Shown here piece by piece: positions 55,464 through 64,000 of a stretch of 64,000 bases of DNA. This DNA is from Aquimarina megaterium XH134 (GTDB lineage Bacteria; Bacteroidota; Bacteroidia; Flavobacteriales; Flavobacteriaceae), in the NCBI RefSeq assembly GCF_000520975.1, contig NZ_JACB01000004.1, positions 124,001 through 188,000 of the forward strand. Reading direction: 5' to 3'. Every line of letters starts with the position of its first letter. Position 1 is the first letter of the stretch. The position numbers and the translations under genes are program-made. A model generated the notes under the pieces. It made no database searches and was not told where the DNA came from. It saw only the letters and a list, made by a program, of their open reading frames with translations.

Positions 55464-58400
55464 ATGCCTACATTCAAATCATACAAAACAACGTGCTCAT
55501 ACTGTGGGGTTGGTTGTGGAATTATAGCAAAAAAAGACCCAAAAGGTTTAATTACAGTAAAAGGGGATCCGGATCATCCTGTAAATCATGGAATGCTATG
55601 TTCTAAAGGAATGAATCTTCACCATGTGATTCAAGATAGAAGTGATAGAATTCTATATCCAGAAATGCGCTGGAGTAAAGGGCATGACCGTCAACGGGTA
55701 TCCTGGGACCAGGCACTAGACAGGGTAGCATCAGTTTTTAGTACAATAATCGAAAAATATGGCTCGGATAGTGTTGGGTTTTATGTTTCTGGACAATGCC
55801 TCACAGAAGAATATTATCTGGCAAATAAGCTAGTAAAGGGGTTCATAGGAACCAATAATATTGATACCAATTCGAGACTATGTATGAGTTCTGCTGTGGT
55901 GGGATATAAACAGGCATTTGGAGAAGATAGTGTCCCGATTGCATATGATGATATAGAACTGGCAGATTGTTTTATGATTGCCGGAGCAAATCCTGCCTGG
56001 TGTCACCCCATTTTGTTTAGAAGAATAGAAGCACAAAAGGAAAAGAATCCTGGAATAAAGATTATAGTTGTTGATCCTCGTAGAACACAATCCTGTGATA
56101 TAGCAGATTTACATTTGCAGATTCTTCCCGGAACAGATGTAGTTTTATACAATGCAATTGCAAAACGATTAATCGATCGAAAAAAAATTAACAAGAGTTT
56201 TATTATTAATCATACAGATAATTATGAAACGTTTAAAGAATCTTTGCAATCAATATCTCTATCTAAAGCTGCTATCACCTGTGGGATAACAGTTGCAGAT
56301 ATTAAAAAAGCTGCTTCCTATATTGCAGACGCAAAAGGGTTTATTACTCTATGGGCGATGGGATTAAATCAAAGTTCTATTGGAGTTAATAAAAACAATG
56401 CATTATTAAATTTATCTATACTCACAGGGCATATTGGTAAACCTGGATCTGGTCCATTTTCTTTAACAGGACAACCCAATGCAATGGGAGGAAGGGAGGT
56501 AGGAGGAATGGCTAATTTATTAGCAGCTCATAAAGAACTTTCAAATGAAGAAGACAGGAAGGAAGTAGCAAACTTTTGGGGAGGAAAAGAGATTTCGGAA
56601 AAACCAGGACTTACTGCTACTGAAATGTTTGATGCATTAGAAAATGGAAAACTAAAAGCCATTTGGATTATATGCACTAATCCATTGGTAAGCCTTCCTA
56701 ATGCTAATAAAGTAGAAAAAGCTTTACAGAGTGCCAAGTTTGTTGTAGTTCAGGATATATCACATCGATCAGAGACCATCCAGTATGCTGATTTAGTGCT
56801 TCCAGCAGCCGGATGGGCAGAAAAGGAAGGTACAATGACAAATAGTGAGCGTAGGATTACTTACCTTAATAAAGTGATTGATCCTCCGGGAGAAGCAATG
56901 CCAGATGTAGAAATTCTTTGGAGTTTTGCACAAAAAATGGGATATCGAGGATTTGATTATAACACTGTAGAAGAAGTATATAAAGAACATTGTACACTAA
57001 CCAAAGGAACTACTATCGATATTTCTGGACTTAGCTATTCACGTCTTAAAACAGAAGGCAGTTTTCAATGGCCCGTACCCAAGAATAATCATCCTGGTAC
57101 ATCGCGATTATTTGAAGATAAAAAATTTCATACCGATACTGGAAATGTAAAATTTGTAATCCCGAAGTTTACGCAACCAACCTCTGAGTTATTGACGGAA
57201 AAATATCCATTGATTCTTACAACAGGTAGAGTACGTGACCAATGGCATACCAGAACAAAGACAGGTAAAGTAAATAGACTGCGAACTCATACTCCAGATC
57301 CTTATTTAGAGATTAATCAAGTTGATGCATTTTTGAGGAAAATAAAAGAAGGAGATATTGTTATTATTGAGAGTAAACGAGGTAAAGTACAGGTAAAAGC
57401 AAAAATTAGTGATGGTATCAATAAAGGGGTGGTTTTTCTTCCTATGCATTGGGGCAAAGTTCTGGGCAATGATTATGGAAGGGCGAATAATTTGACGACT
57501 AGTATTGTAGATACGACATCTAAAGAGCCTGATTTTAAATTTTCTGCGGTTCAGGTTTATAAATTTATAAAACCAAAACAAAAGATCTGTATAGTAGGAG
57601 CTGGAACAGCTGCATATCGTTTTATTCAAACGTATAGAGAATTTAATAGCGAAGATGAAATTGTAGTGTTTTCTAAAGAACCATATCCATTTTATAACAG
57701 AGTTTTACTTCCTGAATATATAAGTGAAGAACTAAAATGGGAACAGTTACAGAAGATGCGAGAGGGAAATATGAAATCACTTAATGTAACCCTCTTCGTA
57801 AGTAACCCTGTTATTGAAATTAATAGAGAAAAAAAACACCTTATAGATAGTAAAAGCCAAAAACATGATTATGATGTTATTTTAATGGCAACAGGTAGCC
57901 GTGCTTTTATCCCGAAGGAAGTCCCAATACATCGTCCGGGAAGATTTACCCTACGCAATCGTAGCGATGCCGATAAGTTAAAATCATATCTCAATCAAAC
58001 GGGTATACCAGAGAATAGGCAGCATGTAACCATAGTAGGTGGCGGATTACTAGGGTTAGAATTGGCAGCAGTACTTCGTAAAAAAGGAATAACGATTACA
58101 ATTGTACAAAAAGGAAACCGATTAATGGAACGTCAACTTGATATTGTTGCCAGTCGTTTATTAGCAGAACATGTAAAAGAAAAAGGAATTCAAATCTATT
58201 TTGATAACGAAGTAGATACTGTTTTTAAACAGAATAATGGCGATTTACTGGTTAATTTAAAGTCTGGTAAATCCTTTAACTGTAATGCAGTAGTGTACTC
58301 TATAGGTACAACTCCTAATATCGATTTGCTTAAAAAAACAGGAATTCATTGCCGTCGAGGAATATTGGTGAATCAATATTTGCAGTCAAGTGACCCTAAT

Positions 58401-58985
58401 ATATTTGCTATTGGAGAAATTGCCGAGTTTAACGGTAATTTATTTGGTATTACTGCAGCAGCAGAACAACAAGCTGATATCGTAGCTAAATATTTGTTGG
58501 GGGATTATAGCGCAATATATAGAGGTTCTGTTTTCATGAATATTCTCAAATTTGAAGATCTAGACCTTTGTAGTATTGGTAATATAGATGTACCTGCCAA
58601 TGATAGCTCTTTTGAAGAAGTAGTATTTATGGATGTTAGCAGGCGGTTTTATAAGAAATGTATTGTGAAAGACGATAGATTGATAGGAGCTATTTTAATG
58701 GGAGATAAAAAAGAATTTGCAGATTTTAAACGTCTTATTGAAGAAAAAATAGAATTATCAGAGAAACGAGACGAATTGTTAAAGTCTTCAAAACCTGATA
58801 AACCTGTTATAGGTAAACTTATTTGTTCTTGTAGTCAAGTAGGAGAGGGAAACCTTAAGAAAGAGATTAGATCAGGATGCGAGGTTTTTTCTGAACTATG
58901 TAGCAAAACTGGAGCAGGATTAGGTTGTGGTAGCTGCAAACCTGAAATAAAAGAAGTGTTGAACAATGTCTTACAATTGACTTAG
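55464..58985 (+). CDS. nasA: Assimilatory nitrate reductase fused to NirB-like flavoprotein and [2Fe-2S] domain
   Basis: The first roughly 690 residues are a molybdopterin nitrate reductase of NasA type: [4Fe-4S] ligands in TCSYCGVGCGII, RLCMSS, WCHPILFRR and GQPNAMGGREVGGMANL. From about 700 comes a second module: FAD/NAD reductase (ICIVGAGTAAYRFIQTY; IVGGGLLGLELAAVLRKKG), then a BFD-like [2Fe-2S] end (CSCSQVGEGN ... LGCGSCKPE). The single chain could therefore accept electrons from NAD(P)H directly. The ATG at 55464 (MPTFKSYKTT) is preferred over the GTG at 55443. It is followed after 2 bases by the rubredoxin gene. Confidence 0.92.
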   Translation: MPTFKSYKTTCSYCGVGCGIIAKKDPKGLITVKGDPDHPVNHGMLCSKGMNLHHVIQDRSDRILYPEMRWSKGHDRQRVSWDQALDRVASVFSTIIEKYGSDSVGFYVSGQCLTEEYYLANKLVKGFIGTNNIDTNSRLCMSSAVVGYKQAFGEDSVPIAYDDIELADCFMIAGANPAWCHPILFRRIEAQKEKNPGIKIIVVDPRRTQSCDIADLHLQILPGTDVVLYNAIAKRLIDRKKINKSFIINHTDNYETFKESLQSISLSKAAITCGITVADIKKAASYIADAKGFITLWAMGLNQSSIGVNKNNALLNLSILTGHIGKPGSGPFSLTGQPNAMGGREVGGMANLLAAHKELSNEEDRKEVANFWGGKEISEKPGLTATEMFDALENGKLKAIWIICTNPLVSLPNANKVEKALQSAKFVVVQDISHRSETIQYADLVLPAAGWAEKEGTMTNSERRITYLNKVIDPPGEAMPDVEILWSFAQKMGYRGFDYNTVEEVYKEHCTLTKGTTIDISGLSYSRLKTEGSFQWPVPKNNHPGTSRLFEDKKFHTDTGNVKFVIPKFTQPTSELLTEKYPLILTTGRVRDQWHTRTKTGKVNRLRTHTPDPYLEINQVDAFLRKIKEGDIVIIESKRGKVQVKAKISDGINKGVVFLPMHWGKVLGNDYGRANNLTTSIVDTTSKEPDFKFSAVQVYKFIKPKQKICIVGAGTAAYRFIQTYREFNSEDEIVVFSKEPYPFYNRVLLPEYISEELKWEQLQKMREGNMKSLNVTLFVSNPVIEINREKKHLIDSKSQKHDYDVILMATGSRAFIPKEVPIHRPGRFTLRNRSDADKLKSYLNQTGIPENRQHVTIVGGGLLGLELAAVLRKKGITITIVQKGNRLMERQLDIVASRLLAEHVKEKGIQIYFDNEVDTVFKQNNGDLLVNLKSGKSFNCNAVVYSIGTTPNIDLLKKTGIHCRRGILVNQYLQSSDPNIFAIGEIAEFNGNLFGITAAAEQQADIVAKYLLGDYSAIYRGSVFMNILKFEDLDLCSIGNIDVPANDSSFEEVVFMDVSRRFYKKCIVKDDRLIGAILMGDKKEFADFKRLIEEKIELSEKRDELLKSSKPDKPVIGKLICSCSQVGEGNLKKEIRSGCEVFSELCSKTGAGLGCGSCKPEIKEVLNNVLQLT

Positions 58986-58987
58986 TT

Positions 58988-60430
58988 ATGAAAAAAGAAA
59001 AATATTTACATCGAGTAGATGTTAAAGGAGGTGTTTTGTCTCCGATAGAATTGCTACGTATTATTAAGTACGCTCAGAATCTGGGGCTTGATGTTTTTCA
59101 TTTTGGATCTCGGCAGGATATTATTTTTCCTAAAAAGAATAGTAATGGAAATATTATTACCAAAAGTGATTTTTTTGACTCGTCCTTTTTTGCCTCAGAA
59201 ACACAACAAAATATCAGTTGTTCTTATGTTTCTATTGATATTTTTAACGCTACGGTCTGGTTACGAGACACAACCTATTTATATATTCTTGAAGAATTTA
59301 GGTATAGTCCAAAATTAAAAATAAACATTACCGACCCTAAGCAACAGATCGTTCCTGTGTTTACAGGCGATTTAAACTTTATAGCTTCTTCTTATGAAGA
59401 TTATTGGTATTTATTTTTAAAATTACCCAATTGGGAAGAAGTATTTTATCCCGTGTTAATTTATACATGGGATATTGCAAAAGTTGCAAAAGCAATTGAA
59501 AATGAATATCAAAACGTGAATAATGTTAATGAGCTGTTTCAATTTTTGAATAAGAACCTAGAAGCTAATAATAGAATAATAGAAAAGCCACTTCAAATTA
59601 ATTTTAGCCCGTTTCCCTATTACGAAGGAATGAACAAAATGGATGAACATCAATATTGGTTGGGGTTATATTGGAGAAACAATAGATATAATTTAGAATT
59701 TCTAAATACTCTATGTGAATTTTGTATAGAATATCGAATAGGAAAAATATGTCTAACTCCTTGGAAATCTTTTATAATAAAAGGAATACCAAAAGAAAGT
59801 AAGTTGGTTTTAGAAAAATTACTAGGGAAATTTGGTATAAATGTTCGACACTCGGCCTTAGAACTAAACTGGCATATACCAGTTAATAATAAAAAAGCAT
59901 TTGATCTAAAAAAGTTTTTAGTGATGAACTTTGACCAAAATGATATCAGTACCTATGGATTAACTTTTGGAATCATATTTAAACATGATCAAAAGCGATA
60001 TTTTACATCTATAATGATAGAAGAAAATAAGATATCAGACATTATTCAGGATTTTGTAGTAAGGCCAACATATAATGTGTTGTATGCTAAAAATTTCAAC
60101 CCTAATACCCAACAATATATTGTATATGCTCAAGATATAGATCAAATGGATTTACCAGGAATATTACTTGAATTAACAAAAACATATTTTCAAAATTTAG
60201 GAAAAATGGAAGATGATCAACCCTCTGAGCTAGGTATTAAAAAAGAAACTCTTGAGATTGAAGTGTATCAATGTAATAATTGTCAAACTATTTATGATTC
60301 TTTAATTGGAGATGTATTAAACAAAATCCCAAGAGGAGTAGATTTTGTTGAATTACCAGATAATTATGGCTGTTCTCTCTGTGAAGCTCCAAAAAATAAT
60401 TTTAAGAAGATTAAAATGCGGGTAATGTAA
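58988..60430 (+). CDS. Rubredoxin protein with degenerate nitrite/sulfite reductase-like N-terminus
   Basis: Residues 1-60 resemble the ferredoxin-like half-domain of NirB (LHRVDVKGGVLSPIELLRII, VFHFGSRQDIIFP). A similar second half-domain may lie near 250-290 (IRHS-like WKSFIIKGIPKESK). The siroheme cysteine set is absent. The last 50 residues are a rubredoxin: YQCNNCQTIYDS and GCSLCEAPKN supply the four Cys ligands. At 480 residues it is far longer than a free rubredoxin. It begins 2 bases after the nitrate reductase stop, so it may pass electrons to that reductase or to nitrite reductase. Confidence 0.75.
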   Translation: MKKEKYLHRVDVKGGVLSPIELLRIIKYAQNLGLDVFHFGSRQDIIFPKKNSNGNIITKSDFFDSSFFASETQQNISCSYVSIDIFNATVWLRDTTYLYILEEFRYSPKLKINITDPKQQIVPVFTGDLNFIASSYEDYWYLFLKLPNWEEVFYPVLIYTWDIAKVAKAIENEYQNVNNVNELFQFLNKNLEANNRIIEKPLQINFSPFPYYEGMNKMDEHQYWLGLYWRNNRYNLEFLNTLCEFCIEYRIGKICLTPWKSFIIKGIPKESKLVLEKLLGKFGINVRHSALELNWHIPVNNKKAFDLKKFLVMNFDQNDISTYGLTFGIIFKHDQKRYFTSIMIEENKISDIIQDFVVRPTYNVLYAKNFNPNTQQYIVYAQDIDQMDLPGILLELTKTYFQNLGKMEDDQPSELGIKKETLEIEVYQCNNCQTIYDSLIGDVLNKIPRGVDFVELPDNYGCSLCEAPKNNFKKIKMRVM

Positions 60431-60498
60431 AGGTGATTCTGATATTAAGTTAGGGAATAGAATAGTTTAGATAATAATGATAACTAAAATTTTTACTT

Positions 60499-60828
60499 AT
60501 GAATTTAGAAGAAATAATTATGGTATCTATTTCAGAATTTTTAGAAGTAGAAGTACATAGAGATACGGAAGCTTTGGATTTAGCTTCCAAAATCGAAATT
60601 GTCAAAAAAAGAATACAGGATAAAACTAAAAATAATCCAAATTATTCTTTCGGTAAAAACAAATTAAAAGACTGTGAGTATGAGATGTTTTTTAGTAGCA
60701 ATCCTAATGATAAAATTAAAATAGATGGTTGGATCCCTATAGCAACCGAAAACGTTAAAGAGATCAACAAAATTTCAGAATATATTGAAACAGGACTTTT
60801 AAGAAAAATTGAAATTCATACAATATAA
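60499..60828 (+). CDS. Small protein of unknown function, downstream of nasA genes
   Basis: 109 residues, no signal, mixed alpha/beta (ISEFLEVEVHRDTEALDLAS at the start, EYIETGLLRKIEIHTI at the end). No family recognised. Probably co-transcribed with the rubredoxin gene 68 bases upstream. Confidence 0.55.
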   Translation: MNLEEIIMVSISEFLEVEVHRDTEALDLASKIEIVKKRIQDKTKNNPNYSFGKNKLKDCEYEMFFSSNPNDKIKIDGWIPIATENVKEINKISEYIETGLLRKIEIHTI

Positions 60829-60956
60829 TTGTTAATACTTCTGTGTAAAAGTATTCTACTCCTTTATCTTTTTGAGTAGGTTTTAAACTTATTTTTACCT
60901 TCGAACTTTATGAGGTTGTATCATCATAAAATATAGTTCGGAAAATAAATTATCGT

Positions 60957-61145
60957 ATGACAGAATATGTACTTCTAACAGATGACCAAAGTTATTTTGT
61001 TGAATATCTTATCGGCGAACTGGTATTGTCTAACAGTATTAGTGAGGCAATGAAGTTTAACGATGAGCATCTTGCATTAAGATTTAAGCAAATGCTACAT
61101 AATTCTTGTGAGTTAGTCACCAGTGTAAATACATATATTGGGTGA
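60957..61145 (+). CDS. Small hypothetical protein
   Basis: 62 residues, helical (YVLLTDDQSYFVEYLIGELV), with one Cys. It has ATG and its own AT-rich leader and ends 7 bases before the convergent S41 peptidase stop. No family recognised. Confidence 0.45.
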   Translation: MTEYVLLTDDQSYFVEYLIGELVLSNSISEAMKFNDEHLALRFKQMLHNSCELVTSVNTYIG

Positions 61146-61151
61146 TTTTAC

Positions 61152-62606
61152 TTATCCCCGAATCAATTTTAAAACATAATCCAGGTCAGGATCTCTGCCA
61201 GAGATTAGATCATCGATAGAGAATATAGTTTGCCTGTCTGGAAGTACACCAGATCCTTTGGGAACTCTTTTGTCTATTACATGATGGTTGATTTTTTCCA
61301 TATACATTACCATAATTATTTTGGAATTAGGAAATTCGTAATATACAGGAAACTCTCCATTAGAAAAATGATATCCACCACCGGTTTCTTCTCCTACCAA
61401 AATAATATTAGGGTCATTTTTAACATTTAATGCAAAGGTAGATCCGGCAGAAAAAGTTGCTCCCCCTGCAAGTACATATACATTTCCTCGAAATCTATCT
61501 TTATCGGGAACCATAAGAGCTTCCATATCATCAAAAACCAGTTTCCATCCATCATATATAGGATGGTTATAAAACTTATCTTTTAAAAAATGTTTTTCAC
61601 TAAGATAGGTCTTGGTGACATGTTTTCGCTCGGGAACAGTAAGTGAAGCTACATATTCACTAGTTATCTGTTTAAATACACTATTGGTGATGAATGAGAA
61701 TAAATGTACAGCATTAGATCTAAAACCTCCATCATTTTGTCGAACATCAACGATAAGATTACTAATTTTCTTTTTATTAATTTCTTTAAAGATTTTTGTT
61801 AGATTCGATTTAAAAATCCTGAGATCTCCTCTAAATGAATTGACCACTACGACGGCAGTATTTATGTCTTCTTTGTAATACACAAAGGGGCTTTTGTTAT
61901 TGATAAATGTATCAAAGTAGTCAAAGCCATTTTCTTGGTTATGATATGAAGCAAAATAGGAATTACGTTTGGTGTTTCTAAGTCTTACGTTTACAAAAGA
62001 TTCTGCAGGTAATACTTTATTTTTTTCTGTACCATCTGGTTCTGTATAGTCGATGCTAAATTTTTTCTCAATGCCATATTCGTATGCAAAGTATAATCCG
62101 AACTTCAATTCTATTTCTCTATATTTTCGAGTGAGATTATAGCCGTCACTTGGCACATATTTCTTTAGGTGTTGTAAAATTTCATAAGTTTTTCTCCCGT
62201 TAATTCGATTAATTTTAGAACCTATTGGGATATCAAAATCATCGGTATCGGTATAAAACTCTGTATTTATTAATTTAAGAATCAGAGGAAAATAATATTG
62301 GTCTGTTTTTATGGTATTGGGAGCAAAAAATGAAAGATGTCCATCTTTTATTTTATCTGTAACATCTAGCATATTTTGATATAATTTTATATCAGAATCT
62401 GTTGTAGTTAGGGATTCTTTTGTAATCTCAAAAATATACTCCAAAGAATCTTGATCAATATATTCATATAAACTGGGGTGTCCTTTTTTAAGGATATTTT
62501 CAAAAATCCTAAAATCTTCTCTAACAGCAAGAGAATCCATGCGTTTTTGTGCATAAACTACACAAGTGAGTATGTAAAAAAGTACAAAACACTGTATTTT
62601 TTTCAT
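61152..62606 (-). CDS. S41-family peptidase (C-terminal processing type), secreted
   Basis: A signal peptide (VLFYILTCVVYAQ) precedes an N-terminal helical region and the S41 core: LIVDVRQNDGGFRSNAVHLF and VLAGGATFSAGSTFAL (the Ser in TFSAG is the likely nucleophile), then EETGGGYHFSNGE. A PDZ-like element may be reduced (IPIGSKINRINGRKTYEIL). The 484-residue size is usual for periplasmic S41 peptidases. Target unknown. A hairpin terminator lies upstream, separating it from the partial gene that follows. Confidence 0.85.
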   Translation of the reverse strand: MKKIQCFVLFYILTCVVYAQKRMDSLAVREDFRIFENILKKGHPSLYEYIDQDSLEYIFEITKESLTTTDSDIKLYQNMLDVTDKIKDGHLSFFAPNTIKTDQYYFPLILKLINTEFYTDTDDFDIPIGSKINRINGRKTYEILQHLKKYVPSDGYNLTRKYREIELKFGLYFAYEYGIEKKFSIDYTEPDGTEKNKVLPAESFVNVRLRNTKRNSYFASYHNQENGFDYFDTFINNKSPFVYYKEDINTAVVVVNSFRGDLRIFKSNLTKIFKEINKKKISNLIVDVRQNDGGFRSNAVHLFSFITNSVFKQITSEYVASLTVPERKHVTKTYLSEKHFLKDKFYNHPIYDGWKLVFDDMEALMVPDKDRFRGNVYVLAGGATFSAGSTFALNVKNDPNIILVGEETGGGYHFSNGEFPVYYEFPNSKIIMVMYMEKINHHVIDKRVPKGSGVLPDRQTIFSIDDLISGRDPDLDYVLKLIRG

Positions 62607-62747
62607 TAGATGATTTTAACGATATAACTTAATTGACTTCTTTAGATTGCTTATTGTTGCAATCTTTTTGTTTTCCCAGGTGTAAAAATAATAAAATTGT
62701 TGAGTGAATTTTATCTATTACTAGATTTAATACCATGAGTTTAATAA

Positions 62748-62776
62748 AAAAAGAGTATGAAAAACATACTCTTTTT
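62748..62776. terminator. Bidirectional hairpin terminator
   Basis: Stem AAAAAGAGTATG/CATACTCTTTTT with a 5-base loop between the end of the partial gene at 62798 and the S41 start at 62606. A and T runs flank it on both sides. Confidence 0.75.
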
Positions 62777-62797
62777 AGATTGCAAATTGTTTTGTTT

Positions 62798-64000
62798 TTA
62801 GTTTAATTTTCGCAGTTGTCTTTTTATTTTTTTGATTGCTGATTCTATAGATTTTTCCGGCTCTATAACATTGTATTCACCCCAGAATACAGGATCAGAG
62901 AATCCAGATGCTTCATCGCTGATGACCACAGAAGATTTTAATTGATCTCTTGACCTAACCGTTTCGTTATTAATATTCTTTTTCCAGTCGGTCACCGCCA
63001 TTTCTACATTTAATTTATAAACCGAATTAAATAATTTCTTCTTCCAGTTAATTTTTACGACAAGATCAATTCTTCCATAACTATAATACCATTTTCCATC
63101 TTTTTGACGATAATCAATTGTATAAGATGCTTGGGTAGGGTATACTTTTGCTTTTTTTGGTTTTTTTCTAACAAACATTTTGCTAACCTCTTCTTTATTT
63201 TCCATATTAAGACTAAAGACAGCTTTGGTCATTGCTAATGTTTCTGCATCTATATACAATTTTCCATAATATAATGGTTCTTTTATGTATGGGCGTTGTT
63301 TAAAATTTAATACATAAATATATTGATCATGAATTCTTGTAGACTTATCAAAACTAAAAATATAAGTATCGGTCATATTTGCAGTAAAAAGAATCTCAGG
63401 GTTTTTCATCACATCAATATAAAGTGTACTGGTAGGTCCTCCTTGTAATTTTAATGTTAAGGTGTCTAATTTTTTATAGTCGGCACTTTTTCTAGCTTTA
63501 AAAAGTTTAATGATATCTGTTTTTGTCGATTCATAAGGGTTTTTATAGACATCTACCACAGCTTCAGAAAGCGATACATAGCTTCTGCGTTTTTTGATGG
63601 TTTCTCGATAAAAGGCAGTCATGATACTGTTTTCATTAAGATAATTACTCCCTTTTCTCTTTATTACTTCACGTATAAGTGCATTTGGATCCTTAGGATC
63701 AATATTAACTTCGGATAATTCGGTGATAGAGGTATTTAGTTTTATTTTTAACTCTTTACCATTAAATTTGGATAACATAATCACTTTATCTCTATACCCA
63801 AGATAAGAGACTGTTATTTTTCCATTAGCCATCTCTTTAGGAACCTTTAACGAAAATTTCCCTTCATCGTTTGTAACTGTAGAAATATTCGTTTCATTTA
63901 CTTCAATAGATGCAGATATCAGAGGTCGATTGTTTTCACTATCGAGTATATATCCTTTGTACTCGTTATAATTGGTGTCATCTTGGCTACTATCCTGTAT
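62798..64000 (-). CDS. Carboxypeptidase-regulatory-like domain protein, 5' end beyond the window
   Basis: The frame is open to the window edge: DSSQDDTNYNEYKGYILDSE leads into a carboxypeptidase-regulatory-like beta domain (GKFSLKVPKEMANGKITVSYLGYRD). The rest is a long beta-rich region (FYRETIKKRRSYVSLSEAVVDVY; KLYIDAETLAMTKAVFSLN) seen in flavobacterial outer-membrane-associated proteins. The N-terminus and signal sequence are missing. The start at 63832 (MANGKITV) is an internal Met, not a real start. Confidence 0.8.
   Translation of the reverse strand: MQDSSQDDTNYNEYKGYILDSENNRPLISASIEVNETNISTVTNDEGKFSLKVPKEMANGKITVSYLGYRDKVIMLSKFNGKELKIKLNTSITELSEVNIDPKDPNALIREVIKRKGSNYLNENSIMTAFYRETIKKRRSYVSLSEAVVDVYKNPYESTKTDIIKLFKARKSADYKKLDTLTLKLQGGPTSTLYIDVMKNPEILFTANMTDTYIFSFDKSTRIHDQYIYVLNFKQRPYIKEPLYYGKLYIDAETLAMTKAVFSLNMENKEEVSKMFVRKKPKKAKVYPTQASYTIDYRQKDGKWYYSYGRIDLVVKINWKKKLFNSVYKLNVEMAVTDWKKNINNETVRSRDQLKSSVVISDEASGFSDPVFWGEYNVIEPEKSIESAIKKIKRQLRKLN

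Overview
The window is AT-rich DNA from a member of the Bacteroidota, most likely a marine flavobacterium. Supporting signs are a SusC/SusD/SusE polysaccharide utilization locus, a DUF4494 protein, TANNTTTG-type -7 promoter elements, many lipoproteins of the form 'hydrophobic stretch then SC/TC/NAC', and a grasp-with-spasm peptide system. I cannot fix the genus from sequence alone. I saw no rRNA, tRNA, CRISPR array or intact insertion sequence.

Positions 1-9.6 kb hold a DUF4494 protein, a C39-peptidase ABC exporter with its HlyD-type adaptor (the kind that cleaves and exports double-glycine peptides), a membrane-anchored AraC-type regulator, two tandem Crp/Fnr-type regulators, and a TIKI/TraB-like lipoprotein. 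Palindromes of TGTGA/TCACA type lie near the regulators.

Positions 9.6-18.7 kb form an accessory region. Its core is a grasp-with-spasm RiPP cluster on the minus strand: two tandem 48-residue double-glycine precursors (not previously listed as ORFs because of their size), an ATP-grasp maturase, a 70-residue protein, a SPASM-domain maturase, and an EreA/TIKI-like protein. Just downstream is a truncated TPR lipoprotein fused at the DNA level to the tail of a second SPASM maturase, the scar of a lost or rearranged second locus. A short remnant of a related TPR lipoprotein gene lies further on. The other side carries small unknown genes separated by simple and dispersed repeats.

Positions 18.9-26.4 kb contain a TPR-AraC regulator, an orphan lanthipeptide-like precursor followed by a strong hairpin, and a tight three-gene set: prolyl oligopeptidase lipoprotein, erythromycin-esterase-family protein and DoxX-like membrane protein. 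A stretch of dispersed repeats follows (26.4-27.4 kb).

Positions 27.4-44.3 kb are a complete alpha-glucan utilization locus. The minus-strand operon susC-susD-susE-amylase handles surface capture and cleavage. The plus-strand genes encode a LacI regulator, an SLC45-like sugar transporter, beta-phosphoglucomutase, GH65 maltose phosphorylase and two GH13 enzymes, giving a phosphorolytic route from maltodextrin to glucose 6-phosphate. A perfect 16-bp LacI-type palindrome lies between the two arms. Glycolytic pfkA and gap and a BadF-type sugar kinase follow (44.5-47.6 kb).

Positions 47.6-60.4 kb are a nitrate assimilation island. The minus-strand operon is nirB-nirD-DUF4202-histidine kinase. The plus strand has a NarL-type response regulator, a NarK-type nitrate transporter, a nitrate reductase fused to its own flavoprotein and [2Fe-2S] modules, and a rubredoxin protein with degenerate nitrite/sulfite reductase-like sequence. 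The nirB, narK and nasA promoters share a GTATTAATAC-type inverted repeat set directly against the -7 element, a good candidate for the operator of the local two-component system. The last 3.5 kb carry two small unknown genes, an S41 peptidase and the 3' part of a carboxypeptidase-regulatory-domain protein that runs off the window.
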